Below are positions 8,418 to 17,010 of a stretch of 64,000 nucleotides of DNA, one piece after another. The DNA comes from Bacillota bacterium. Its GTDB lineage: Bacteria; Bacillota; Clostridia; Oscillospirales; Oscillospiraceae. The notes below the pieces were generated by a model. The model was not told the DNA's origin. It searched no databases and saw only the letters and a list, made by a program, of their open reading frames with translations. Made by a program: the position numbers and the translations under genes. The stretch covers positions 43,805 to 107,804 of the forward strand of contig JAEXCS010000028.1 in assembly GCA_023402075.1 (NCBI GenBank), read 5' to 3'. Every line of letters starts with the position of its first letter. Position 1 is the stretch's first letter.

Positions 8418-9218
8418 ATGAAAGAACTGAACAGTACAAAGGATTATATTGCCTCGCCGGAGCTGCTGCGAGTGGCAGAAATTGCCCGCGCGCTTCAAAA
8501 GCCCCTGCTCATCAAGGGAGAACCGGGTACCGGAAAGACCATGCTGGCCCAGGCGGTGGCGGAGTCTCTTGGGATGGAGCTGATGGTGTGGAACATTAAG
8601 TCCACCACCAAGGCGCAGGATGGCCTGTACGTTTACGACACGGTGGCCCGCCTGTATGACAGCCAGTTTGGCGAATCCGGAGTCAACGACATCCGGAAAT
8701 ATATCAAGCTGGGCAAAATGGGCGAGGCATTCCGCGCTGGGGAACAGGTGGTCCTTTTGATTGATGAAATTGACAAGGCTGATCTGGAATTTCCCAACGA
8801 CCTTTTGTGGGAGCTGGACCGCATGGAGTTTTACATCCCGGAGACGAAGGAAACCGTCCGGGCAAAGCACCGCCCCATTGTCATTATCACCTCCAACGCG
8901 GAAAAGGAACTGCCGGACGCCTTTTTGCGCCGGTGCATCTTCCATTATATCGCGTTCCCCGATGCGCCTATGATGGAGCAGATTGTCCGCGCCCATTATC
9001 CGGATTTGGACAGGCAGCTTTTGGAGCAGGCGTTGGGGCAGTTTTACGCCCTGCGGAGCCGCAGCCTGCAAAAAAAGCCTTCCACCAGCGAGCTTTTGGA
9101 CTGGGTGCAGGCCCTGAGCATTGGGGGAATTGATCCGGAACTGCTGCACAAAACGCTTCCCTTTGCAGGGGTTTTGCTGAAAAAGACAGAGGACTTGGAC
9201 GTCATCGGGCGGCGGTGA
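8418..9218 (+). CDS. MoxR-family AAA+ ATPase
   Basis: A 266-residue AAA+ ATPase with Walker A GEPGTGKT (residues 34-41), Walker B VVLLIDEIDKAD, sensor-type ITSNAEKELPDAFLRRC and the arginine-finger region typical of MoxR. MoxR ATPases act as chaperones that remodel or load metal cofactors into partner enzymes together with VWA proteins. The partner is the adjacent VWA gene, four bases downstream. TTGGAGG precedes the ATG at 8418. The client is unknown. Confidence 0.9.
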   Translation: MKELNSTKDYIASPELLRVAEIARALQKPLLIKGEPGTGKTMLAQAVAESLGMELMVWNIKSTTKAQDGLYVYDTVARLYDSQFGESGVNDIRKYIKLGKMGEAFRAGEQVVLLIDEIDKADLEFPNDLLWELDRMEFYIPETKETVRAKHRPIVIITSNAEKELPDAFLRRCIFHYIAFPDAPMMEQIVRAHYPDLDRQLLEQALGQFYALRSRSLQKKPSTSELLDWVQALSIGGIDPELLHKTLPFAGVLLKKTEDLDVIGRR

Positions 9219-9222
9219 GCGG

Positions 9223-10425
9223 ATGTTTACGGGATTTTTTTACGCCCTGCGCCGACATGGGCTGGACGTATCCTTAAATGAGTGGCTCACGCTGATGGAG
9301 GCCTTGCGTCTGGGACTGCACGGCTCCCAGTTGACGGATTTTTACCGGTTGGCCCGCTGCGTGCTGACCAGAAGTGAAGCGGACTTCGACCGGTTTGATC
9401 TGGCCTTTGCGGAGTATTTCCAGGATGTGGAGTCCGTCCGGGAGCTGCCGGAGGAGTTTTTGAGCTGGCTGGCGGAAGCGATGCCGCAGCGGGAAATTGA
9501 CAAAGAAGCGGTAGACGCTCAATTTGGCGGCGGCCTGAACCTTGAAGAGCTGAAAAAAATGCTGGCTGAGCGCCTTGCCGAGCAGACGGAGCGCCACGAT
9601 GGCGGCAGCAAATGGGTAGGCACTGGGGGAATTTCTCCGTTTGGTCACGGGGGCTATAATCCCGCGGGAATACGCATCGGCGGACCGGGACGGCACAGAA
9701 GCGCCGTACAGGTGGCGGCGGAGCGGGATTACCGGGATTTCCGGCAGGACGCGGCGCTGGAGCTGCGGCAGTTTCAAATGGCATTTCGTAGGCTTCGGAA
9801 TCTCACGGTGAAGGGGGACGGGCCGAAAGACCAGCTTTTGCTGGACGAGACGGTGCAGGCCACCAGCGACAACGGCGGTTTTTTAAACCTGCAATTCGGC
9901 CGGCCCCGGAAAAACGACGTGCGGCTGCTGCTTTTGTTTGATTCCGGCGGGTCCATGTGGTCTTATTCCCGCCTGTGTGCCAGACTGTTTCATGCGGTCC
10001 ACGAGGCCAGCCACTTCAAGGAACTGAAAACCTATTATTTCCACAACTGCGTGTATGACGATCTGTTTACTACAACGGAGTGCAGCTATCGGGAGAGCGA
10101 GAGCACAAATGGGGTGCTATCAAAGATAAACTCCTCGTGGAAGATCCTGTTTGTAGGAGACGGGGCCATGGCCCCGGAGGAGCTTTTGAGACGGGGCGGA
10201 AGTCTTGACTATTACTGCACAAATCAAGAGCCGGGCATTGTCTGGCTGCGGCGCTTTGCGGAAAAATCCGCTCACATAGCCTGGCTGAATCCCGTTCCTC
10301 AGGAGCGGTGGGACTATACCAGAGGGAGCCACACCATTCACAGAATCCGAGAGGAAATTCCCATGTTTCCCCTGAGCATCGACGGGCTGGACGCCGCGCT
10401 GCACCATCTGATGGCACCGCGCTAG
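9223..10425 (+). CDS. VWA-domain CoxE-like protein
   Basis: A 400-residue protein of the CoxE-like VWA group, the standard partner of MoxR ATPases. The first half is helical, with a Gly/Asn-rich segment around residues 130-150. The VWA domain starts near residue 235, where the MIDAS-like motif reads LFDSGGSMWSYS. It departs from canonical DxSxS by having Gly at the third position, which is common in this subgroup. A second metal-site region (LFVGDGAMAP) lies near residue 308. Spacing of four bases to the MoxR gene implies one operon. A role in activating a metalloenzyme is family inference. Confidence 0.85.
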   Translation: MFTGFFYALRRHGLDVSLNEWLTLMEALRLGLHGSQLTDFYRLARCVLTRSEADFDRFDLAFAEYFQDVESVRELPEEFLSWLAEAMPQREIDKEAVDAQFGGGLNLEELKKMLAERLAEQTERHDGGSKWVGTGGISPFGHGGYNPAGIRIGGPGRHRSAVQVAAERDYRDFRQDAALELRQFQMAFRRLRNLTVKGDGPKDQLLLDETVQATSDNGGFLNLQFGRPRKNDVRLLLLFDSGGSMWSYSRLCARLFHAVHEASHFKELKTYYFHNCVYDDLFTTTECSYRESESTNGVLSKINSSWKILFVGDGAMAPEELLRRGGSLDYYCTNQEPGIVWLRRFAEKSAHIAWLNPVPQERWDYTRGSHTIHRIREEIPMFPLSIDGLDAALHHLMAPR

Positions 10426-10626
10426 GCGATTCGGGAAATGGTCGGCAGTGAAGTTTTCACACGGTGCAAAATTTATATGCAGATGGATATGCATAAATAC
10501 AAATAATATACAGAAATAAACCGTCAAAATGGCCAATAAAGAGCGCTGCTTATAGGAAAAATGCTGTATGATTAAGAAAATAAACTAAGTTTAAGCAAAT
10601 AATTATACATTTTTTCTGGAAAAGTA

Positions 10627-10655
10627 TTGACATTATGCATTTGGCGTGATAAGGT
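10627..10655 (+). promoter_or_regulatory. Probable sigma-A promoter for the amino-acid ABC operon
   Basis: TTGACA (10627-10632) and TAAGGT (10650-10655) are separated by 17 bases. They lie in the AT-rich 321-base gap between the VWA gene and the substrate-binding protein. A strong AAGGAGG (10670-10676) follows, and a TTG-started ORF beginning at 10677 overlaps the lipoprotein gene out of frame. Whether that ORF is a leader peptide is unclear. Nothing else is recognisable in the gap. Confidence 0.5.
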
Positions 10656-10746
10656 ATAGCAATCTCAAGGAGGAAGTTGATTCTCCTGAAAAGAGTGAGT
10701 AACGTCCGCTGTGCGGGCAAGCAGATTTTTGGAAAAGGATGCGAAT

Positions 10747-11664
10747 ATGATGAAAAAGTTTTTTGCGCTTGCGCTGAGCCTTGCAATGGCTCTGTCCCTT
10801 GCAGCCTGTGGGAATTCCGGCGGGTCCGCCGGTTCTTCCGCGCCTTCCGGATCCGTCGGCAGCGGCTCCGGCTCCGCTGAGGCCGGAATCCAGACGGTGA
10901 CGGCCGGCAAGCTGACCGTGGCCACCTCTCCCGACTTTGCGCCCTATGAGTTTTATGCCATTGATGAAAACGGCGACGCGCAGCTTGCGGGCTTTGATCT
11001 GGCGCTGGCCGGGTATATTGCCGACTATCTGGATTTGGAGCTGGAGATTGTCCCCATGGACTTTGACGGCGTGCTGGCCGAGCTGAATGCCGGAAACGTG
11101 GACATTGGTCTGGCCGGTCTCAGCCCCGACCCCGACCGTATGGACGCCATGGACTTTTCCGACACGTACTATGCGGGCGGCCAGTCTCTGGTGGTCACCC
11201 AGGCCAACAAGGACAAGTGGGCCTCTCTGGCAGAGCTGAACGATTCCTCTTTGTCCATCGGCGCGCAGCTGGGTTCCATCCAGTATAAGCTGGCGGTGGA
11301 GAACACGCCCGACGCAGACATCATCCAGCTTGCCAAGGTGACCGACGTGGTCTCCGAGCTGCTGGGCGGCAAGCTGGACGCCGGTTTCGTTGAGACAGTG
11401 GTGGCCCAGAGCTATGCCAAGAACTATCCCGATCTGTATGTGGCCTTTGATGTGCCCTATGACGTGAAGGGCTCCTCCGTGGGCGTGCAGAAGGGCAATG
11501 CTGCCCTGCTTGCCGGTGTAAACGAAGCGATTGCCGCTGCGCTGGCGGACGGCTCTATGGACGATTTTGTTGCCACTGCCAACGAGCAGGCCGGCGGTGA
11601 TATTCACGAGGGTCTGCTGGAAAGCGGCGCGTCCTCTGCGGCCGCTTCTTCTCAGGCGGGCTGA
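10747..11664 (+). CDS. Amino-acid ABC transporter substrate-binding lipoprotein
   Basis: A 305-residue lipoprotein of the bacterial extracellular solute-binding family 3. It has a Lys-rich N-terminus, a hydrophobic signal and the lipobox LSLAAC with Cys at about 21, then a Gly/Ser linker (23-45). The SBP_bac_3 domain begins KLTVATSPDFAPYEF. The following permease and ATPase complete a polar amino-acid uptake system. The ligand cannot be read from sequence; glutamate or glutamine would suit the neighbouring fermentation genes, but this is speculative. The start is the first of two adjacent ATGs that produce a standard signal peptide. Confidence 0.9.
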   Translation: MMKKFFALALSLAMALSLAACGNSGGSAGSSAPSGSVGSGSGSAEAGIQTVTAGKLTVATSPDFAPYEFYAIDENGDAQLAGFDLALAGYIADYLDLELEIVPMDFDGVLAELNAGNVDIGLAGLSPDPDRMDAMDFSDTYYAGGQSLVVTQANKDKWASLAELNDSSLSIGAQLGSIQYKLAVENTPDADIIQLAKVTDVVSELLGGKLDAGFVETVVAQSYAKNYPDLYVAFDVPYDVKGSSVGVQKGNAALLAGVNEAIAAALADGSMDDFVATANEQAGGDIHEGLLESGASSAAASSQAG

Positions 11665-11764
11665 GATTCATCCGTAATAACCGTGATTCCTCCCCCCATT
11701 TCGGCGGGGAGGAATTGCGCCGTTCACAGGATCGGCAACCCCATCATTATCCGAAAGGAGCCCC

Positions 11765-12553
11765 ATGATGAATGTCTCCAAAGCGGGCTTTGAGGCCGTA
11801 TTTCAGTATTCCGGGATGTTTAAGGAAGGAATGCTGTGCACCATCTATCTCTCTTTTTTCACGGTGATTCTGGGCTTTGTGCTGGCTTTGGTGCTGGCCG
11901 TCATGCGCATGTCCGATATCAGACCCTTGCGGTTTCTGGCGCTGGATCAGCAGGGCCGTCTGCGGGAGCAGGGGTTTTTATTTGCTCTCAGCCGGTTTAA
12001 TCCCGTCAGCTTTATTGCCACGGTTTATGTGGAAATTTTTCGGGCAACGCCCTTGCTGGTGCAGTTGTTCATCGTGTATCAGGTGCTGTTTCACAAGGAT
12101 GTGATCAATCTGCCCGCGGTGACCATTCTGGGCTTTGTAAAGCTGAACCGTTTTCTTCCCGGCGTGGTGGCGCTGGCGCTGAATTCCGGCGCATATGTGT
12201 CCGAAATCATCCGCGCGGGCGTACAGTCCGTTGAAGGAGGGCAGACCGAGGCAGCCCGTTCTCTGGGTCTTACGCAGGGACAGAACATGCGTTACATCGT
12301 GCTTCCTCAGGCCATTAAGAACATACTGCCCGCCATCGGCAACGAGTTTGTCACCATCATCAAGGAGTCCGCCGTCACCTTTACCATCGGCGTTGCGGAT
12401 TTGATGGCCGCAGTGAAGGCGGCGCAGGCCGGTTCCTTCCGGATTCTGGAGCCGCTTTTGGTAGTGGCCGCGCTCTATTTCTGCCTGACCTTCCCCACCA
12501 GCAAGATTATTGCGTACTTCGAGAGGAGGATGAGCCGTGGCGACAAGCGGTAG
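11765..12553 (+). CDS. Polar amino-acid ABC transporter permease
   Basis: A 262-residue membrane protein of the HisM/GlnP family with about five helices. The EAA-type loop that contacts the ATPase is visible as EAARSLGLTQGQNMRYIVLPQAIKNILP. The family segment VEIFRATPLLVQL is also present. A roughly 30-residue insertion between the first and second helices (from RPLRFLALDQ to ALSRFNP) is somewhat longer than in short permeases. AAAGGAG precedes the ATG. The 3' end overlaps the ATPase gene by 17 bases. Confidence 0.9.
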   Translation: MMNVSKAGFEAVFQYSGMFKEGMLCTIYLSFFTVILGFVLALVLAVMRMSDIRPLRFLALDQQGRLREQGFLFALSRFNPVSFIATVYVEIFRATPLLVQLFIVYQVLFHKDVINLPAVTILGFVKLNRFLPGVVALALNSGAYVSEIIRAGVQSVEGGQTEAARSLGLTQGQNMRYIVLPQAIKNILPAIGNEFVTIIKESAVTFTIGVADLMAAVKAAQAGSFRILEPLLVVAALYFCLTFPTSKIIAYFERRMSRGDKR

Positions 12554-13313
12554 ACTGATCCGGGTCACCGGACTGAAAAAATACTACAACAAGGGCGTCA
12601 TCAAGGCTCTTGACGACGTGACGGTGGACATCAACCGGGGGGACGTGATGGTGGTCATCGGCCCCTCCGGCTCTGGAAAATCTACGTTTTTGCGCAGTCT
12701 GAATCTGCTGGAAGCGCCCACGGACGGCTCCATTGTCTTCAACGGGGTGGACATCACCAAAGCCAGGGTGAAAACCGAGGGCGGGAAAACCGCGCGGGTG
12801 AACATCGACGAGCACCGCCAGAAGATGGGGATGGTGTTCCAGCACTTCAACCTGTTTCCCCACAAGACCATTTTGGAAAATATGACGCTGGCCCCCATCA
12901 AGGTGCGGGGCGTGAAAAAGTCCGAGGCCGAGGAAAAGGCCCTGAACCTGCTGGACCGTGTGGGCCTGAAGGACCGCGCAGGTGCGTATCCTATCCAGCT
13001 TTCCGGTGGGCAGAAGCAGCGGGTTGCCATTGTGCGCGCGCTTGCTATGGAGCCTGAGGTGATGCTGTTTGACGAGCCTACCTCCGCGCTGGACCCGGAG
13101 ATGGTGGGCGAGGTGCTGGACGTGATGAAGGGTCTTGCCCGAGAGGGGATGACCATGGTGGTGGTCACCCATGAGATGGGCTTTGCCCGGGAGGTGGGCA
13201 ACCGTGTGCTGTTTATGGCGGACGGTAAGCTGCTGGAGCAGGGCAGCCCCGACGATATTTTCAATTCCCCCCAAAATCCCCGTTTGCAGGAATTTTTGAG
13301 CAAGGTGCTTTAA
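12537..13313 (+). CDS. Polar amino-acid ABC transporter ATP-binding protein
   Basis: A 258-residue ATPase of the GlnQ/HisP class with Walker A GPSGSGKST, Q-loop VFQHFNLFPHKT, signature LSGGQKQR, Walker B VMLFDEPTSALDPE and switch histidine in VVVTHEMGFA. Translation starts at GTG 12537 after GAGAGGAGG, inside the end of the permease gene, so the two are coupled. The gene ends just before a strong terminator. Confidence 0.92.
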   Translation: MATSGRLIRVTGLKKYYNKGVIKALDDVTVDINRGDVMVVIGPSGSGKSTFLRSLNLLEAPTDGSIVFNGVDITKARVKTEGGKTARVNIDEHRQKMGMVFQHFNLFPHKTILENMTLAPIKVRGVKKSEAEEKALNLLDRVGLKDRAGAYPIQLSGGQKQRVAIVRALAMEPEVMLFDEPTSALDPEMVGEVLDVMKGLAREGMTMVVVTHEMGFAREVGNRVLFMADGKLLEQGSPDDIFNSPQNPRLQEFLSKVL

Positions 13314-13319
13314 CAAACG

Positions 13320-13359
13320 CCCCCGCCGGACCGCCGCGCGGCGGTCCGGCGGGGGTTTG
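13320..13359 (+). terminator. Intrinsic terminator of the amino-acid ABC operon
   Basis: A perfect 16-bp GC-rich stem (13320-13335 with 13340-13355), a 4-base loop, then TTTGT. The T-run is short but the stem is very strong. Confidence 0.8.
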
Positions 13360-13454
13360 TGCTGTCATGGGACGCTCCTTAAGGGGCGGATTCCGGCGGA
13401 AAAATGAGAACAAAACGAGGCGGAGCTGCGGCCCCGTGGAAAAGGAGCGATGAA

Positions 13455-14900
13455 ATGATCGACAATGAAAAGCAAAAGGCGGTTTCCGCCATTGAGGAAA
13501 AGGCGGAGCTGATTACCCGGACAGCGGACTCTATATGGGAGTTCGCGGAGCTGTCTTTGCAGGAGGAGCGGTCCGCCGCGCTGTATTGCGAGGTATTGGA
13601 AAACGAGGGGTTTGCCGTGGAGAAAGGGATTTGCAATATTCCCACGGCCTTTTCCGCGTCCTTTGGCTCGGGACGACCCATCATCGGTATTTTAGCAGAA
13701 TATGACGCGCTGTCTGGCCTGTCCCAAAAGGGTGGAAGCCTTGATCGGGAGGAGCTGATTCCCGGCGGCTGCGGACACGGCTGCGGACACAATCTGCTGG
13801 GCGCCGGGGCCTTAGCTGCCGCAATTGGCGTGAAGGCATATCTAGAGGAGACGAAGCGCCCCGGCACTGTGGTGCTGTATGGCTGCCCCGGTGAAGAGGG
13901 CGGCGCGGCAAAGGCATTTATGGCCCGGGACGAGCTTTGGCGCGGGCTGGACGCGGCGCTGACGTGGCACCCGGAGGATCGAAACGAGGTGGCAACTGGG
14001 TCCTCAAACTCCTGCATTCAGGTGCAGTATCGCTTTACCGGCGTGGCGTCCCACGCTGCGGGAAGCCCGGAGCATGGCCGCAGTGCGCTGGACGCAGTGG
14101 AGCTGATGAACATTGGCGTTCAGTTTCTGCGGGAGCACATGAGCGACAAGGCCCGGGTCCACTATGCCATTACCGATGCGGGTGGGCGCAGCCCCAACGT
14201 GGTGCAGCCCCGGGCGACGGTGCTGTACATGGTCCGCTCCAACCACGTTTCTGAAGCGGTTGCACTGCAAGCGCGGGTGGACCGGATTGCCGAGGGCGCC
14301 GCGCTGATGACCGACACCACCTTTGAGCGCACGTTTATCGACGGGCTGGCAGACACTGTGAGCAACCACACGCTGGAAAAGCTGCTGCATGAAAATTTTT
14401 CCGCGCTGGGTGTTCCCGCCCACACAGAGGAAGAGAGGGCTTTTGCTGATGCTCTGGCCAAAACCTACGATGGTGCGGACTATCTTCCGGGAATCGGTTG
14501 CGATTACAATTCGGAATATGCGGAAAGAGTTAAAACTCTACGTAATGAAAATGGCGGCGCAATGAACGAATTTCTTCTGCCTTTGTATCAGGGAGAGGCG
14601 TTCAAGCCCGGCTCCACCGACGTGGGCGACGTGAGCTGGCAGTGTCCCACGGCGCAGATCCACGTGGCTGCCTGGCCAAACGGCTGCCCCGGCCACAGCT
14701 GGCAAAATGTCTCCTGCGACAAAACCGCCATCGGCCACAAGGCCGCCGTCCACGCGGGGAAGGTACTGTGCGCCGCCGCCATCGATCTTTTGAACGGTCC
14801 CGAAATTTTGGAGGAGGCCAAAGTGGAATTTCTTCGCCGCACGGCGGAGGGGTACACCTGCCCGATTCCCGCCGGGGCCGTACCCACCGTGCCGGATTAA
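13455..14900 (+). CDS. M20 amidohydrolase, AbgB-like (aminobenzoyl-glutamate hydrolase family)
   Basis: A 481-residue M20 metallopeptidase with the same length as E. coli AbgB. It carries AEYDALSGL and GHGCGHNLLGAGALAAA, which hold the first metal ligands, then GCPGEEGGAAK with the catalytic Glu, and a lid-domain insertion. AbgB-type enzymes cleave p-aminobenzoyl-glutamate or similar N-acyl amino acids, releasing glutamate. That would fit a glutamate fermenter but is not proven here. The ATG at 13455 follows AAAGGAG by seven bases; an upstream in-frame ATG at 13404 lacks a good ribosome site. No AbgA-like partner is present, so it may act as a homomer. Confidence 0.85.
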   Translation: MIDNEKQKAVSAIEEKAELITRTADSIWEFAELSLQEERSAALYCEVLENEGFAVEKGICNIPTAFSASFGSGRPIIGILAEYDALSGLSQKGGSLDREELIPGGCGHGCGHNLLGAGALAAAIGVKAYLEETKRPGTVVLYGCPGEEGGAAKAFMARDELWRGLDAALTWHPEDRNEVATGSSNSCIQVQYRFTGVASHAAGSPEHGRSALDAVELMNIGVQFLREHMSDKARVHYAITDAGGRSPNVVQPRATVLYMVRSNHVSEAVALQARVDRIAEGAALMTDTTFERTFIDGLADTVSNHTLEKLLHENFSALGVPAHTEEERAFADALAKTYDGADYLPGIGCDYNSEYAERVKTLRNENGGAMNEFLLPLYQGEAFKPGSTDVGDVSWQCPTAQIHVAAWPNGCPGHSWQNVSCDKTAIGHKAAVHAGKVLCAAAIDLLNGPEILEEAKVEFLRRTAEGYTCPIPAGAVPTVPD

Positions 14901-15101
14901 GGGTACTGTTTTTTTGGAAAGCCCGGCTTTAGCCGAGCTTTCCCAAACCAAAAAAGCAGTGAAAAAAAGTGACTTTGGCTCAGCAGACAACGTACCTGAG
15001 GTATGACAAATTTGCAGTCAAAAGAGTGTTTTTTGTTATAAATGTCTTATAAACTTTAATTCTAAGCGTTTGATTTATGAAAACTGCTGTCATTTTTCCG
15101 G

Positions 15102-15130
15102 TTGACATTCGCGGGTTACGCCGCTACAAT
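15102..15130 (+). promoter_or_regulatory. Near-consensus sigma-A promoter of small membrane protein gene
   Basis: TTGACA (15102-15107), a 17-base spacer, then TACAAT (15125-15130). This is the best promoter match on the + strand. It serves only the 93-codon gene at 15198, whose terminator follows directly. The 14901-15101 stretch upstream is otherwise a long imperfect hairpin (about 14907-14955) plus AT-rich DNA. Confidence 0.8.
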
Positions 15131-15197
15131 AAGACCAACCCATTTGAGTCCCCACAGCGGGGGAGCCGAAAAATTTTTGGAGAGGAGCCTGACGGTT

Positions 15198-15479
15198 ATG
15201 ATGTTTAACAATCGTTTTTATACCGATATGACCGCGTCTGCCAATCGTGCAGAGGCTTCTTTCCCCTGCACTCGTTCTGCCTCCAATATGAACATTGTTG
15301 CCCTTCTGGACGCCGTTATTGCGGCGTCCATTATTATTATTGCCATGATTACCGTCAGCCTGATTAGCACCATTCTGGTAGTAGGGCTGCTGCTGGCAAT
15401 TCTGGTATTAGTATTGGTACTGGTAGGGCTGCTGATTATGGAGAAAGTGAATAGATGCAGGAGACGTGTCACCGCATAA
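15198..15479 (+). CDS. Small membrane protein of unknown function
   Basis: I do not recognise a family. The 93-residue product has a polar N-terminus (1-30, with one Cys), then a long hydrophobic stretch of about 50 residues made almost only of Ile, Leu, Val and Ala, enough for two helices, and a basic tail with several Arg and Lys. The start is the ATG at 15198, after GGAGAGGAG; the longer frame would begin within the -35 box and is rejected. A near-consensus promoter and a perfect terminator bracket it, so it is a monocistronic, probably strongly expressed gene. Such simple hydrophobic proteins include toxin peptides and membrane-stress proteins; no choice is possible here. Confidence 0.65.
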   Translation: MMFNNRFYTDMTASANRAEASFPCTRSASNMNIVALLDAVIAASIIIIAMITVSLISTILVVGLLLAILVLVLVLVGLLIMEKVNRCRRRVTA

Positions 15480-15493
15480 TTTTCGTTACGAAA

Positions 15494-15527
15494 AGCGGCT
15501 GTGCTCTTGGAGCACAGCCGCTTTTTT
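15494..15527 (+). terminator. Intrinsic terminator of small membrane protein gene
   Basis: A perfect 13-bp stem (15494-15506 with 15510-15522), a 3-base loop and six T. It lies 14 bases after the stop codon. Confidence 0.92.
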
Positions 15528-15626
15528 GTATAAGCTGAGCGTTTGCGGCGGGAAACGGACCGAACGGCCGTCGGTTCTGGCTCCGCCGGAAAACCACCCT
15601 GAATAAGGATTTTAAAGGAGATTGTA

Positions 15627-16823
15627 ATGATGAAAAAGAAGAAAGTTTTGAGCTTTGTCCTTGCTGCCGCCATGATGGCTGCCCTTGCCGGCTGCGGCAG
15701 CAACGGCGGAACCTCCGCGCCCGCCGCGTCCGGCGGCAGTGCTTCCGGCTCTGCCGGGGCAGCGTCCGCCGCCATTAAGATCGGCGGCATCGGCCCTCTC
15801 ACCGGCGGAGCTGCTACTTACGGAATCGCCACCCGCAACGGTGCGCAGATCGCGCTGGACGAGATCAACGCGATGGGTGGCCTGCAGTTTGAGATGAACT
15901 TCCAGGATGACGAGGCCGACCCGGAGAAGGGTGTCAACGCGTATCACACGCTTCAGGACTGGGGCATGCAGATTGTATACGGCTGCACCACCACCGGTTC
16001 CTGCGTTAACGTGGCGGCTGAAACCTATGCCGACCGTTACTTCCAGCTCACGCCCTCCGCTTCCTCCACCGACGTGACCAAGGGCAAGGACAACGTGTTC
16101 CAGATCTGCTTCACAGACCCCGGTCAGGGTATCACCGCCGCCGACTATGTGGCAGAAAAGGCGCTTGCCAAAAAGGTTGCTGTCCTCTATAACAACGGCG
16201 ACGCTTATTCCACCGGCATCGCCACCGCCTTTGCCGCCGAGGCCGAGGCCAAGGGGCTGGAGGTTGTCTCCACCACCACCTTCCCGGACGACACCAACAC
16301 CGATTTCTCCGTTCAGCTTGCCGATGCGAAGAACAACGGCGCTGAGATGGTCTTCATGCCCATCTACTACACGCCCGCCTCTCTGGTGCTGAATCAGGCC
16401 AAGAGCATGGGCTATTCCCCCATCTTCTTTGGCGGCGACGGCATGGACGGCATCCTTGCCATGGAGGGCTTTGACACCACGATTGCCGAGGGCCTGATGC
16501 TGATGACTCCCTTCAACGCCTCCGACGCCGCTTCCGCCGATTTTGTTGCTAAGTATGAGGCGGCCTACGGCGAAACCCCCAACCAGTTTGCCGCCGACGG
16601 TTACGACTGCATCTACGCCATCTATGCCGCCTGCCAGAAGGCCGGTGTGACTGCCGAGATGAGCCACGAGGATGTGTGCGAGGCGATGGTCGCTGCGTTC
16701 ACGGCTTCCGACTTCAGCGTGGACGGCCTGACCGGCACCGGCATGACTTGGGGCACCAACGGTGAAGTCTCCAAGGCTCCCATGGTTGTAAAGGTTGAGA
16801 GCGGCGCTTACGTGACCATGTAA
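15627..16823 (+). CDS. Branched-chain/amide-type ABC transporter substrate-binding lipoprotein
   Basis: A 398-residue periplasmic-binding protein of the Peripla_BP_6 (LivJ-type) family. It has a Lys-rich start, a hydrophobic signal and lipobox LAGC, with Cys at about 22, then a Ser/Gly/Ala linker. The binding domain begins IKIGGIGPLTGGAATYG, typical of LivJ/AmiC-like receptors. It heads a complete five-gene cassette (receptor, LivH, LivM, LivG, LivF). Ligands of this family include leucine, isoleucine, valine, other amino acids, amides and urea, so specificity is open. AAAGGAG precedes the start. Confidence 0.9.
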   Translation: MMKKKKVLSFVLAAAMMAALAGCGSNGGTSAPAASGGSASGSAGAASAAIKIGGIGPLTGGAATYGIATRNGAQIALDEINAMGGLQFEMNFQDDEADPEKGVNAYHTLQDWGMQIVYGCTTTGSCVNVAAETYADRYFQLTPSASSTDVTKGKDNVFQICFTDPGQGITAADYVAEKALAKKVAVLYNNGDAYSTGIATAFAAEAEAKGLEVVSTTTFPDDTNTDFSVQLADAKNNGAEMVFMPIYYTPASLVLNQAKSMGYSPIFFGGDGMDGILAMEGFDTTIAEGLMLMTPFNASDAASADFVAKYEAAYGETPNQFAADGYDCIYAIYAACQKAGVTAEMSHEDVCEAMVAAFTASDFSVDGLTGTGMTWGTNGEVSKAPMVVKVESGAYVTM

Positions 16824-16852
16824 TTTCCGGTTTCACGGATGCGAGAACTGGA

Positions 16853-16870
16853 AGGCCCCTTTTGGGGCCT
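16853..16870 (+). other. Hairpin between receptor and permease genes
   Basis: AGGCCCC (16853-16859) pairs with GGGGCCT (16864-16870) over a TTTT loop with no following T-run. A stem between the receptor and permease genes is often an mRNA-stabilising or partial attenuation element that lets the receptor be made in excess. That role is inferred here. Confidence 0.45.
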
Positions 16871-17010
16871 CCCGGTTTCCGCCGTTCCGGCCGGGAGGAT
16901 ACGGCTCGCCATGGCGGGCCGGGACCTCCTGACCAGAACGCATCAGAGAAGTCCCGCGCCGATACTGGCGCGGCGGCGCTTTAAATTTTGGAAGGCAGGT
17001 ATCTCTTGCT

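Noticed and set aside
14907..14955. Long imperfect hairpin after the AbgB-like gene as a terminator
   Set aside because: T-run precedes and A-run follows the stem on the + strand, the wrong order for a + terminator. Function left open.
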